DNA of 64,000 nucleotides from Typhlomys cinereus (lineage: Eukaryota > Chordata > Mammalia > Rodentia > Platacanthomyidae). The stretch is from the NCBI GenBank assembly GCA_023101885.1, contig JALPQD010000517.1, positions 942,919 to 1,006,918 on the forward strand. Direction: 5' to 3'. Below are positions 48,395-60,807 of this stretch, in pieces. The position numbers and the translations under genes were made by a program. Within the stretch, counting starts at the first letter, position 1. Each line of letters opens with the position of its first letter. The notes below the pieces were generated by a model, which saw only the letters and a program-made list of their open reading frames with translations, ran no database searches and had not been told where the DNA came from.

Positions 48395-48765
48395 TGCTGA
48401 TAAATCACCATCAAAGTCTTACGGAAAAAGAGGCTTTTTTTTTTTTATGATTGTGCAGTAACAATTCTATTCCAGCTTAACAGAAGAGCTCACGCCAACA
48501 CCAGGACTGGTAACTGGCCACACCATCTCTGCATAGAGGCTGAGAGAGGGATGATCCTTACTTGCTAGACCAGCATGTCAGACCAAGGATACACTTTTTT
48601 CAACCAGCTCTCTGTGTTTATTCCAGGGCCTAATCCCCACCACCATGGGCTGGGCTTCCCCATCAGCTAGACAATTTCTTTCAGGTTTGCTCTGGGCTTC
48701 ATTCAACCACAAATTCTCTGCAAATGTACTTAGAGCTCAAACTCTCAACACTCAAGTTGACCCCG
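48395..48765 (-). mobile_element. Truncated solo LTR of the ERVL/MaLR-like family (duplicon B)
   Basis: Homologue of 31736-32144, lacking both ends. About 100 bp between it and the RPSA copy are also missing compared with copy A. Confidence 0.65.
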
Positions 48766-49757
48766 GCCAGGTGTCCATACTGGGTGGAGTTGTTCTTCAT
48801 TCCTGTAGTAACATAAATGTAAATTCACAATGTCTGGAGCCCTGGATGTCCTGAAATGAAAGAGGAGGATGTCTCAAGTTCCTCGAGGCAGGAACGCACT
48901 TAGGTGGCACCAACTTCCAGATGGAGCAGTAAATCTACAAAGGAAAAAGCGATGGCATCTGTATCATCAGTCTGAAGAGGACCTGAGAAAAGCTGCGCTG
49001 GCAGCTCTTGCCATTGTAGCCATTGAGAACCCGCTGATGTCAGCATCAACTCCACCTGGAACTCCGACCAGTGCACTATGCTGAAGTTTGCCGCTGCCAT
49101 GGGAGCCACTAGAATCACTGGCTGCTTCACTCCTGGGACCTTCACTAACCAGATCCAGGCAGCCTTCCAAGAGCCAAGTCTCTGATGATGACTGACCTCA
49201 GGGCAGACCACCAATCTTTTACAGAGGCGTCCTATGTCCACTTGCCCACCATCCCTCTGTGTCTCCTCTTTGCTAGGTGGACATGGCCATCCCCAGCAAC
49301 AACAAGGGAGCTTACGCAGTGGGTCTGATATGGTGGATGCTGGCCAGGGAAGATCTGCGTGTGTGAGGCTCCATCTCCCGGCAACACCCTTGGGAGTTCA
49401 TGCCTGATCTCTACTTCTACGGAGATCCTGAAGTGATCGAGAAGCAAGAGCAGGCCACTTCTGAAAAGGCTGGGACCAAGGAGAACATCCAGGGCTATGG
49501 GCCTATGCCCGAGCCTGAGTTCACAGCTGCGCAGCCTGAGGTGACCAACTGGTCCGAGGGCATGCAAGTGTCCTCTGTGCCCATCCAGCAGTTCCCAACA
49601 GAGGACTGGAGTGCTCAGCCAGTTCCTGGGGACTGGTCCACTGCACCCACTGTTGAGGCCACTGAATGGGTAGGAACAACCACAGAGTAGTAAGAACTAT
49701 TCTGCATACACTTAGAGCGAATGGAAAGAAGGTGGATAGAAAATAAACCTCCTAACA
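48766..49757 (+). pseudogene. RPSA: RPSA processed pseudogene, duplicon B
   Basis: ATG at 48830. The C-terminal part is open at 49400-49690 ([37 protein letters not shown]). Frameshifts upstream and a TAA in the segment for MEQYIYK (near 48930) break it. It ends with AATAAAC; the A tail has decayed. Confidence 0.93.
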
Positions 49758-49839
49758 ACAATAGATTGGGAGAAGAAGGGTTATTAGAGGAAGAGGAGGA
49801 GAGTGGGATTGTGAATTAAGACATGAAAATAGCCTTTCT

Positions 49840-50209
49840 GCCCCAGACTCTGACCCAGGCAGACTCTCTTCTCCTCAGTGTGGACTCCCTGCTCCTCAGG
49901 GCTGACTACTTGATCCTCAGGTAAGGCCCCTAAACCAAGCCTCAGACCCCAGGTCATCTCTGTGCCCCAACTAGCCTCTTTGCCTTTCTGCCTGGGACCC
50001 TGACCCAGGCAGTGGGTCGGATATGGTGGATGCTAGTAGTATACTATCTAATTCAGTTCAGTCAAAAACACAGAGAAACAAAAAGGAGGTCATAAGAGAT
50101 AAACAAAAATGCCCAGGTAACAGAGCAAATCCATGAGAAAAAAAACCCAAGACAACAAATCTCCTACCAAAAGAATGAACCCCATAATGATGGAATCCAA
50201 CCAGAACAA
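49840..50209 (+). mobile_element. L1 5' UTR and ORF1 leader remnant (duplicon B)
   Basis: 49840-50008 matches the 5' UTR monomers of 33385-33520. 50035-50209 matches the ORF1 leader at 34125-34300. Between them lies a 26-bp insert copied from the RPSA pseudogene. The element stops at 50209 in unrelated sequence. Confidence 0.8.
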
Positions 50210-51190
50210 TCTCCATCATCCTAATCCACAGTACCTTACTCTCGTTATCTAAAAAGGAAAGTTACATTAGCCTTGTTATCAGTTATATGAAAAAAGTTTT
50301 CATCATTGTGTGAATAATAGCTTTGAGCTGGTACACCTAGCAGAAATGGGAGTGTGGGATTAAATTAAAGCACAGCTTTCTGTCAGGAGAGAAGAAGCAG
50401 CACACAAAAGGAAAAATCATGAGCGCCCTAGAGATTGTACAAGTTTCGGTTTCCTTTTCTACGAATCTGTCATTGAGCATTTCCTTTCTAGAAATAAAAG
50501 ACTTCAATGATAAAAGTCAGGAACCTTCTAATATGCAAGACCTTTTCCAGAGACAGTTCTGAAACTCAAAGCAATTTGCTAATTTAGGAAAAAGGAAAAA
50601 AAAATCAGCCAATATTGAAAATATTGGTGTGCAGTCCTGTTCTTTGAATGGTTTTCCAAGTGTTGGTTTCATATGCTATCTTGTTTTGGGAATTTTCCAA
50701 CTCTATACTAAATGAAATTTATGTGACAAGATAAATTCCTGCTTTCTGAATGGATGGGTCAATGCATCAACCCAGCTAAGGTGGAATACTTCAAACATTT
50801 GCATCAGTTTCTATGAAGGTGTTCGTAGATGTGTTAGCATTTACAGTCTGCTGATTTTAAGTAAAGGAAATTATTCTCTGTGATGAGGGTGCATATGGTT
50901 TTACATAGGGTCTTTGAAGTAAACAGTGAAATTTCTTTGAGAAAGAAGAAATTCTAAAGATTTCCTCTCTAGCCCCTGGCCATGTTTCCAGGCTGCAAGC
51001 CTGGCTTGTGGTCTCCACAATAAATGAGGCGGTCCCTTTAAATAAGTATTTTATAGCCGTGCTTATCCTGTGTTTGTTTCCATAGAACACTCCAGGATAT
51101 GCATCTTCCCAACAAAATCGTTTTACATGGAAGAACATGGTCAAAATGTTTGCACAATTGTTACCAATGTCCAGCATAAAACAGCAATCA
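50210..51190. other. Repeat-poor unique sequence, no gene seen
   Basis: No SINE or L1 was recognised and there is no gene-like frame. It contrasts with the repeat-dense duplicons. Confidence 0.4.
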
Positions 51191-51194
51191 TTGC

Positions 51195-51445
51195 GCCTAG
51201 GTGGGAACTCAGGGATCAAAGCCTTTGCCTAGCAAGCAAAAGGATTTGAGTTTAGATCCCCACATCCCATGCATTTATTACATGGTGGAAACGGTGGCAG
51301 TCTGCACTTCTGATCTGGAAGACAGAGCCTGGGAAACCCCAGCACAAAGTGATAAGGAAGTAGAGCAATCCAGAACGATTCTTGAAGTCACCCTTGGGTC
51401 TCCAAAGGCGCACACACACACACACCACACACACACAGACAAGGG
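51195..51445 (+). mobile_element. Older tRNA-headed SINE with CA tail
   Basis: TTTGAGTTTAGATCCCCACA, GCACTTCTGATCTGGAAGAC, AACGATTCTTGAAGTCACCC and a CACACA end. Confidence 0.75.
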
Positions 51446-51449
51446 TAAG

Positions 51450-51803
51450 GGGGAAAAAGCAGCAATTGCTGTAAGTCAAAACCCTCTGATTCACCTATTG
51501 TCCCCTCAATAGCAAATGTGTTAATTTCTGTACCTTGACAACCCACTGACTGCCTTGTTTTCAGATGAGTTTAATCAACATCAAGAAGCCAAAGATCAAA
51601 ATCCCAAACAATCTTAAATTTCCCTTGAGGAAAGTTATTCCAATTTAGGGAATATTTTTATTTAGTAGGAAGGGGAGGCTATGTGTACGTTAAAAGCTAT
51701 TAAATCTATTACTTATCAACAATAAAAATATTCAAAGAGCCTCTTTGCCCTACCACCAGCTAGCCACTTTAAAAGGAAAAAGGGAACAAGAGGGAGAAAG
51801 AAC

Positions 51804-51858
<55 letters not shown>

Positions 51859-54180
51859 GAACAAATAAAGAGAGGGCGAGAGAGTGTGAAAAAAGAAGTG
51901 TTGATTTCCTAAAAGTGAAACAGATTACTACCTAATGTGAGGTTTGGCAGGAAGGAAAATGTGGACATTCCACAGCTACCAGAGAGTTCTGCATCACTGA
52001 AAAGCTGAGGTAGTAATAACGCTCAGCTAAGAGGGAAGCCGATGGTGATTCAGATCACTGAATGTAAAGTTGTGGCTTCTGTGGAAGTGAGAGAAGAACG
52101 CTATTAAACCAAATCACCGTGGCAACCTCCATATTTCTCTTTGTCATTTCTAAGGATGCTGACAAATGTTCTTAAAATCTAAAAAGCTGGAGGACCAATC
52201 TCTGGAATGTAGGTCTTCCTTGGCCAGGTCTCATCTGAATGCCTCATCCCCTCCCAAAGCATGATTACTTGAGAACCCCCTGACAATGTTTTTCTTATAC
52301 TTTCATGAAATTCAAGGCTGTATCTATTAGAGAAACACTAGAAATGTAAGAAAATAATGAAAACCTTTGTTTTTCTTCTGAATGGACTTGATGTTACATT
52401 TCCTTTTGAAGACTGTGGATATTGTTAGAATTCGTACTTGACTTAGTCCTCAACCTGGCTCTTTCAGAAGAGTCACGATCCCAGGGAGATGCCCTTAGAT
52501 AGGCCAGAGGAACCTTGACCCACCCCTTTTCTTCCTTTTTCACATCTCAGCCATTTCATGAAGGCTTCTCTCCACTGTGTGCTTCCAAACACCAACAGAA
52601 CAACAACAACAAAAAAAGATAGCAACCGACCACAACTGAAACTGCCAAGATAAAAGCCAAGAGAAACTTTTCTTCTTATAAACTGATTATGTCAGGTATT
52701 TCCTAACAGAAAAAGCTCACCAACACCAATGTTTTACCTGAATCTTTACAGTTTACAGTGGCAAATGAGGAGAAAAGAGATGAAAAATGAGAGAAGGGAT
52801 CAAGTTCATGCTCTGAGACACATTGTCTTGAGACACAGGGACGTGCCCTGTAGCCTTTCACATTTTCAGTATCTGCAGTTCCAGCAGCTAATGCTCTGGA
52901 AGACCGTCTCTGAAATTCCTCCCAATGAGAAACTCCTTTGACATTTTTTCAGTTGACTAACTGTAAATCCTTCAGAAAATAGGATTGTAGAAATAAATAT
53001 AGCAGAAAAATTTAAAAAAACAAAACACAATACTAAATTATAATATGTCCAATAGAAGGTTAAAAAAAAGTCAAAATTCCAGCTATTAACTACAAATTTA
53101 ATTAGAATGTTTTTAAAACATTCTGTAATTATCACCGGGTCTCCTAATTTAAACCATGCAGACAGAGACTGCAGACAGCAGAACTGAAGACAGAATTCCA
53201 GCAGATGAAAGATAGGCTAGGCCTTTAAAAGGTTGCAATGTTGTTGGAGCATGCAAACGAGGAAGCCAGCCGGTTACCACTGGCCTTTAAAGAACACCTT
53301 GCCCATCTTGGCTAGTGGATTCAAAACCCGGGAAGGCTTCCGTACATTTGTACAGACAAAAGTTTTCCAGCCAAACCGGGGTCACCATAACCCTTTCTAA
53401 AAGGCACCATGAGCTTCTTCCTTATCTAAAAAAATCTGAGCTATGCTTTCAAGACAACTTTCTGCTAGGTTTATAGGAAAGCACCTCCTTTCTCCCATTG
53501 CTTACTTCACGCATCTATGCGTGTGATAAGCATCGTGTCTTTTGAAAGCTCGGTATAAAGAAACGGGTCTGGCTTCAGATCCCACTTAACCATGTGTGTT
53601 TTTCATTTAGGAATGATCACTAAAAGACTTTTAAAAATTGGGAAATCGGCGGGAGAAAAAAAAATTCATCAGTTTTTAAATAGCATCTTTCAGGAAAAAT
53701 AATCTTTCTGCTGTGTAACTCCTTTGATTTTAGTAATTAAAATTACATTTTTTCCTTTCACAAATATTTTTATCCTCTTGGAATCGAGCTTAAGTCTGTG
53801 TTTGATGAAAAACACATGATGGCTGATTTTTTTTCCTTGAATCAGAAGCGTTTTTCAAGTTATCCCAAATATATTTTATTTCCTTAAAAGGCATCTTGAG
53901 GGACAGATGGAGAAGATAAAGCCCTTTATGATAATTAGAAATACTAGCTTCCTGTGCAAACTTTTCCTGTCAATTTTCTATCAGCATTTCTATCACAAAC
54001 TGTGCTTCTAGGCCTCTTATTTTTTTTTATTTTATCTTCTTTGGTGGAGACATTTCCCAATTTATATTTTGGATATTATGGCCACAGAAGTTACATGGAA
54101 ATATGTAGAATAAACTAAAAGAAAGAAAATAAACATTGTACTGGAAGGTAAAATAATTCCAAGTTATTACATCAGTATCA
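51450..54180. other. Repeat-poor AT-rich unique sequence with one (GA)n run
   Basis: Apart from (GA)n at 51810-51853 there is no recognised repeat over about 2.7 kb and no supported exon. Conserved non-coding DNA is possible but cannot be judged from one sequence. Confidence 0.4.
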
Positions 54181-54187
54181 GAAGAGA

Positions 54188-54345
54188 AGGGGGGAGAGAG
54201 AGAGAAAGAGAGAGAGAAAAGAAAGAGAGAAACGAGAGAGGAGAAAGCAAAAAGAGATAGAGGACAAAAAGAAATATGAGGAAGAGGGAGGAGGAAGAGG
54301 GGAAGACAAAGGAGGGAGAAGCAGAGGAGAAAAGTAGAGGGAAGC
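54188..54345. repeat. Purine-rich (GAGA/GGAA) tract
   Basis: Long plus-strand run of G and A; the frames through it are artefacts. Confidence 0.85.
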
Positions 54346-54469
54346 ATATGCTGTAGCCTTTAGAAGAAAAGTAACATTGAACTCAGGGTGGGGATCTTCA
54401 GTCTTTCCTTAAATGAAAGGCAAGAAGAGAAGGCCCACCCTCTCTTGCTACTGTCAAGAAGTGCAGGTC

Positions 54470-54620
54470 AGCTGGGAGCAACAGCTTATACCTTAATTCC
54501 AGCATTCAGGAAACCAAGGCATGAGAAATAACACAAGTTTAAGGCCATTTCAGGCTTCATGGTAGGTTCCGGGCCAGCCTTTGATATAGTTCAGTGGACT
54601 AAGGTAGAAAGAGGAGCTGT
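54470..54620 (+). mobile_element. Decayed B1-like SINE
   Basis: TTAATTCCAGCATTCAGGAA, CAAGTTTAAGGCCATTTCAG and a GGTTCCGGGCCAGCCT stretch. Confidence 0.5.
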
Positions 54621-54624
54621 CCAG

Positions 54625-56030
54625 CAACAGGACTACCTGTGACCTGGGTGGTCTCTCTTGGGTTGCATGGTCCAATCTGTCTTCCCCTTGGTCCCCTGCC
54701 TGATGTGTCTCCCCACCTCCTCTTAGTACATTGTCTGCTCACTCTGACCCTGTCCATGTAAAGTGTCCGTGGGGACCTCAGAGACTATGTCCCAGCTTCA
54801 AATACCCATAGGAGAAAATCCCTGGAGAAGAAGGAAGGCCAGAAAGATTGTGATAGGAAGGTTTGGAGTAATTAGGGGAAAAAATAGCACCATAGCATGA
54901 AATGGGAAATGAAGAAACCACGATAATGATGAATACTGTCAGAAAGAACATTCTTCATTAAAAACCAAAGGATATAAATAAATGAACATACAGATAGGAA
55001 AAAACCCTTCGACTTTTTATTTCATCATAGTGAACTTAGAACCGTGTTGTTTATTTGCCATTTACTTTTAAAATAATAGTTCATTGTATTTGTGAATTTG
55101 TTGGTACAAGAAGATACATTTCACAATCCCTCTCCTCCTACTCTTCCTCCATGTTATTGGTTCTTATCCAGTAGAGTAAGAAAATGACAGCCCAGTATCT
55201 CCTCTATGAAAAATAAAATATTTTCAAGTAAATTGTAAGTTAGGATGTAAAAATTTATTCAATTTATTCTCTCTGTCATGCTCTCTCTTATTCTCTCTCC
55301 TCCATTAGTTTCACTTTTCCAATTGTGTGGGGAAAGAACCAGCTGAACAACTTATTTCTGAAATTGAAACTTACTCCATCTAAGCCACTGTAGCCACTAC
55401 CTGCTCACCTGCCTTCCATAGAGTCTCTGATTGCTCGGCTTCTTAAAGTCCGTTGCCTTTGTCTTAGTTCTGTCTCCACTAGGAAATACGAAGTTGGCTT
55501 CTGCTATTGTCTAGTACGGCTTTCAATAACTTGGAATGCTTTGTTTTTCAGAACACGTTTTTGCCAAATATAAAAGGAATACCGGTTCCTGCCACATCTT
55601 GTGAACACTTCAATGACCTGAGGTAACCAGTGCCCCATAAACATGCATGAAGCTGTGAGCAGCACCAGGAAGCAGGTTTTGGGGTGTGTGCATTGTGAGG
55701 AACTGGATTATTGTTTTCAATGTAGCTGACCTTGAGGCCTTGAGAACTTCCATTTTTCTTCCCATAGAGCCAGTCCATTCCCAGGTGCCTGGGGGTCACT
55801 TTGTTATTTAGCACTCCACTGGGTCTCTTTTGAACTTTGCAAAGAAATGCACACAGGGTCATTGGGGCCCAGGGCTTTGCCTTGTTCTCAGTGGGAGCTG
55901 ACCATCCCTGGACACACAGCTCTGACCCTTCACTGCACGGTCATTGCCTCTCGCCCTTGATCACTGACTAGAAATTAACCATGTGCAGAGAAAGGCTTTT
56001 GTTAACTTTGGTCATGCCGCACATTCCTGG
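54625..56030. other. Unique sequence, no gene supported
   Basis: No recognised repeat. The minus-strand 104-codon frame at 55548-55862 matches no family I know and has no splice or start support. Confidence 0.35.
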
Positions 56031-56190
56031 TTAAAAAAAAAAAAAAACTGAGAAAAGATTATTGAAGAGAGAAAGGGAACTTACTTAATGGCTTTTATTT
56101 TTTTATGCATTATCTCTGTTTCTGTGGGACATATATTTTGTCATTCAAATACTAGCTTTTGCTTTCTTTTTTTATTTGCTTTGATAAACA

Positions 56191-56207
56191 GGTGTGTATG
56201 TGTGTGG

Positions 56208-56238
<31 letters not shown>

Positions 56239-56248
56239 TGTGTGTGTT
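56191..56248. repeat. (TG)n microsatellite
   Basis: Interrupted TG repeat. Confidence 0.9.
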
Positions 56249-56539
56249 CATGCTAATAAATGAAAACTGTTCTTTCAATCAGTATAACTGGAACACAGTA
56301 TGCTCACCAGAAGAAACCTCCTGGGTCTTCCGACCTGTCCTAGTCATCTCCTAAATGATATGCGTGAGGATAATCGAGGAAGTAGGTCTGAAACCTTTAG
56401 TACGGCTAAGAGCCAAGCTGAGACTTACGCTCGGGCCTAAGGGAGGATGTTCTCAGGCCTGCAGTGCCCATAGGAAGAAGGGAGGTTGCGTCTTTGCTGT
56501 GTGGAACTGCCCTGACGCTTCCTATGCTTCACAGATAGG

Positions 56540-56915
56540 ACCTGTACCAGTTGCTTTCTCTGTTGCTGCGAAACGACACTCAAAGTCAAGCAACTTAATG
56601 GGAGAAGCAGGGATTTATTCGGCTTATGGGTCCAGATACAGTCCACTATGGCGAAAAAGGCATGACTGGCTGGCACAAGCTGGAGTGGCTTAGGTCATTG
56701 CAGACATCACGAACAACGAGAGTGCTGCAAGCCTAGAAAGAGCTGACTTCTGGAAGCAAGGTGGGGCAAATCAGCCTCCAGGCCCACTCCCGATGACTGC
56801 CTTCTTCCAGCAAGTCTTCACCTCATAAAGGTGCCATAAACGTCCCAAACAACTGAAGATTTAAGCACATGAGCCTGTAGGGGACAATTCACATTTCAAA
56901 CCACGACAGTATCGT
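56540..56915 (-). mobile_element. Old LTR-like repeat
   Basis: TTGCTTTCTCTGTTGCTGCG, GGGATTTATTCGGC and CACATTTCAAACCACGACAG resemble diverged ERVL/MaLR-type LTRs read antisense. Confidence 0.35.
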
Positions 56916-57349
56916 ACTGATGAAAACATGGATGATTCAGTTGGTGACTGCTGTCTGGTACAACCTGAACTGCGAAGGACTGATGCACAGTAGAATTCTC
57001 TGCAAAGCTGCTCTCTGCATACCAAGATAAATGGCTATGAGAGCTTTGAGGTAAAGCGTTGTCCCAACAGCTGCCACCATTTTTAGTTGAAATAATCTCC
57101 AAAGGCCTGCGTATGTAAAGGTGTTGGTTCTCAGTTTGCTGCTGTTGAAGATGCACAACCTAGTATGTGGTCCTACAGGCCACAAAGCAAGTAGTGTGGC
57201 TAGATGCTGCAGCTATGATGTGCAGCACAAGTTCCAACACATAGACCCCACCAGTAAGAAAGCACAACCACCAAGATGGTGAGAGAGAAGAAACCTTTCC
57301 TCTTTTTAAGTTGATCACAGATTTTGTTACAGTAACGAAAAGCTTACAC

Positions 57350-58130
57350 ACTGACTAAATATCCTTTATTTGGTCTAGAAGATGTTAATTTCTGTTTCAT
57401 GCAGATGAATGACATCTCTGAGAGAAAAAAAATGCTGTAGAATATTAGAGGATGCATTACTATGGAATTTTAAGCTGAAAGGAATCTTCTATTTTACACA
57501 TTCACATATTATGACATTCACTAAAACGACATGATAGGTACAGGTACCAATGGCAAGCACTTAGATATTCTACTAATGATATAAAAAACCAGAGTAATCC
57601 TTAAAATTTAAAAAATATCAATAGTTTCTCTAAAATTTTCAAAATATACAAGAAACATTAAATATCAGGTTTTGCTTTTTATGTTCAATTGTAGTCAGAA
57701 AAGAAATTACCTAGAAATTTAGAAGCAATATGATTATAGCTTTCATTCCAGTTAATTTTGGTGAAACCTAGGGGGAGAAACCAAAACTTTACATATTTGA
57801 ATGCATCTCAATGTTTCTTTGTAATTTTATGAAAACAATTAACTGTTGCAAGATAAAAAGTAGATTCTTTGGCAAAAATGGTCATATTCCAAGAGTACTT
57901 CTTAGAATATTTAAATGTATATTATAATTTATTACATTTCACTTATAACCCAATTATCAGGAAGTTCTTTAGTAAACTATGTAAGCCAAATGAACATACA
58001 CTTTGACTTTTTAAATTTTACTAGTAGAATTCTTTATCTCAAGTTTAAGTTCTCTGTAATTCAAGATACTGTTTGCTAAATTTTTGCTAGTTGTTTTTAG
58101 GCTGCTTTCTATTGCCAAAGGATAGCAAAT
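57350..58130. other. AT-rich unique sequence, no gene seen
   Basis: No repeat or reading frame was recognised. Confidence 0.4.
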
Positions 58131-58151
58131 ACATTGACTTCTGACAGTGTG

Positions 58152-58175
58152 TAGGGGTGTGTGTGTGTGTGTGTG

Positions 58176-58212
<37 letters not shown>
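58152..58212. repeat. (TG)n microsatellite
   Basis: Two TG runs separated by GGTA. Confidence 0.9.
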
Positions 58213-58214
<2 letters not shown>

Positions 58215-58219
58215 CTTTA

Positions 58220-58820
58220 CTTGATGAGAATATTTAGGAAACATTGCCTTAATATCAAGAGTCTTGTCAGTTATCTTTTAACTGCTGAACTTTAATTTGT
58301 TACTGATTGAAATGCATTGTCCTAGTGACAGGAATTATAGATTTGAGATACAATAGAGAGCACATAGTCCCTTCAAAAGTACTAGCGCACTGAGTGACTG
58401 ATGCTGGCCCTAGCACCTGTATAAGCAAATATCTTGGAGTATGGTATAATAGGTGGACCATGTCCAGCACTATAGGAATTAATTGGGCCTGAGTACACTG
58501 TCTTTATGGGGGTCTTCTGACTTCCTGGGTCAGTCATTGCAGGTTGAGAATACCAACATGTGCAAAGGAAGAATAAGCCATAGGAAAAACTTACAAAGGA
58601 AGAACAATTAGACCCAGTGTCTCCATGGGCTCCATATGCTCTCCTCCTTCCTCCACATCTCCTGTTTGCGGTAAATGTTATCATCTTCCTTACCTAGCTG
58701 GTTACTTATTCTGATGTATTAACTGAGATCAGTGTACTGTGTTAAATCAGTATCTCCTGTCAACTATTTCTTGATAACAAAATTTATCAAAATGGTACTT
58801 TCTAAATTTCCTTTACTAAG
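58220..58820. other. Unique sequence, no gene supported
   Basis: A minus-strand 100-codon frame (58382-58684) has no recognisable family. Confidence 0.3.
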
Positions 58821-58828
58821 GAGAGAGA

Positions 58829-58868
58829 CAGACAGACAGACAGACAGAGACAGAGACAGAGACAGAGA
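58829..58868. repeat. (GACA)n microsatellite
   Basis: Short tetranucleotide repeat passing into GAGACA. Confidence 0.85.
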
Positions 58869-59034
58869 AAATGCACCTTAGTGTAAGAAGAGATGGTTCC
58901 AGATCAGGGGACTGCTCTCTCCCTTATAAATCATGCTCCATGTATGATGAGACCTAATCCTATTTACAGCCTACATCAGAAGTCCTTTCTACTCTACCAT
59001 CACATGCAATACAGATGTGTTTTGTTTTTAAAAT

Positions 59035-59225
59035 GAAGATCAGCCATTCACTGTGGTTTACAGCCCTAATGCTAGTATTCAGGAGGCCGAGGCAGGAAGA
59101 TCATACATAGCAAGACTCTACCTCAGAACAAATCAGAACACAGCCCTGGGACTATAGCTCTGTTAGTAAAATATTGCCTCATGTACATGAGACCCTGAGT
59201 CCAATTTCCAAACGCTGAAAAAAAA
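59035..59225 (+). mobile_element. B1-like SINE followed by an ID-like head and A tail
   Basis: CAGGAGGCCGAGGCAGGAAG, then GGGACTATAGCTCTGTTAG and an A run at 59217-59227. This fits the dimeric B1/ID arrangement of rodents. Confidence 0.6.
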
Positions 59226-59834
59226 AAGGAAAAAGATCAGCTCAATTTTTTATAAGCTTCCATATATTTAAAAGATTAAAAAATTGAAATTTATCTTAAT
59301 AGCAAAGGCAACCACTATCAACACCAACAACAAACAAAAACAAAAACAGGCAACAATTGGGAACTGGATTTTCTTCAGGTTATTGCAACAGGGTGATCAT
59401 AAGAGTTTTCCCTTTGGAGGAGTTTACAAGTTACAGGTGTGAGGTGTATCATGAATACTGATTTGTCATCAGGAAGTCTCAGCCAATTGAGTAATTAATG
59501 TTTCTCTCTGTGTCTAGCTTGTTTTGGGAGATGAGCAGGAGGAACTCAGTCAATCATGTGAGAAATACGGAATGGGTAGTTAAGGGTCTGGGTTCACCGT
59601 GGTTGAGGGCAGTGGGTCTTACCTAAGACATAGGGGAAGGTATTGCTTACAAAGGATTCCCAGAATGAAAAAGGCAGCAATCTCAGAAAATGAATTCCAC
59701 ATGTAGTTAAGAGCCTACAATATTTGTCTTTCTGTGCCTGTTATTTCACTTACCATAATATCCTTCAGTTCCATCTATACCGTTGCCAGCTACAGAAATT
59801 TCATCATTTTCAAGGCTGTATTTTGTTGTGTACA

Positions 59835-59835
<1 letters not shown>

Positions 59836-59870
<35 letters not shown>
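59836..59870. repeat. (CA)n microsatellite
   Basis: Pure CA repeat. Confidence 0.95.
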
Positions 59871-60347
59871 AGTTCAACCTCACAGAAAGAGAAAATGAAG
59901 AGGTTACCAGAGAATGGAAGATAGGGAAAAGAATGAGAAAAAGGAAAATATTCACCAGGAGGTTACTGTGAAAGTTGTTACTATCTGGATATAATCACTC
60001 TTGTCAAACCCAGACAAAATCAAAGCCAAGAAATTATAAGGGTGAGGATTAATACCTGCCTACTTAGAATACATTGTTACTTGGACTTTGAAATCCTTGT
60101 AAACAATTCTATTTCTACTTATACGTCATTGCTTGCATAGTTCCCAGGTATTCATAAATTTATGTAACAAAATTTATCTTTATCATCTTTAAGACCACAG
60201 CAATAAGATACTCTTTGCAAAGCACTGTCCCACATGGCATTGTCTACCTCCAATGCCTGCTGTTGGTTTCCAAGACCACCAATAAACTCTGCATCTCTGT
60301 ATTAAAGCATCTGACACAGTGTTCTCCATTTGATACAGTGCTGTCCA

Positions 60348-60349
<2 letters not shown>

Positions 60350-60394
<45 letters not shown>

Positions 60395-60408
60395 TCTTTC
60401 TCTCTTTA
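60350..60408. repeat. (CT)n microsatellite
   Basis: Nearly pure CT run. Confidence 0.9.
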
Positions 60409-60807
60409 ACTAGCAAAAACTTTCCTGACCTCTCCCTCTTCACCTGGACTCATAGTTTGCCAGTATGTTATGTACCTTGCTGCTCTCAAATATCAGTCTT
60501 ACTAACCTTGGAGAATATTTCTCTGTGTCACTTAGGTTAACTCAACAAAGTTTCATTTTGAAAAAAATGTTTTTAAAAATTATACTTAGGTCGACCAAAG
60601 TTAATAAAATTTTAACATATATTTCAAAAATTGCTATAATAGATTTTTTGTGTTCTCATTGCAAAATATTATAAATTGTTGAATTGAGGGGAGTGATATT
60701 GTTAGGCCTTTTGAATTTTTGCACTCTATATAGAGATGAAACATATATTTATCTTATCCCATAAATATTCATAATTGTTGCTTATCAACTAAAAGTTTAA
60801 AAAAGAT

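Larger units (their letters stand above)
36085..50209. repeat. Segmental tandem duplication, copy B, internally deleted
   Basis: The block begins where L1 ORF2 sequence stops and sequence homologous to 15047 starts. It ends inside the region matching the L1 ORF1 leader at about 34300, after which the sequence is unrelated. Relative to copy A it lacks about 1.0 kb at 39850, 0.23 kb at 40009, 2.6 kb at 40258, 1.0 kb in the homeobox intron 1 and 0.6 kb in the L1. It has gained an L1 3' end at 41981 and a SINE at about 38976. Confidence 0.9.

Noticed and set aside
51555..51650. Possible exon after TTGTTTTCAG with a Lys-rich open frame
   Set aside because: There is no donor site in frame, no family match and an early stop; AT-rich chance frame.
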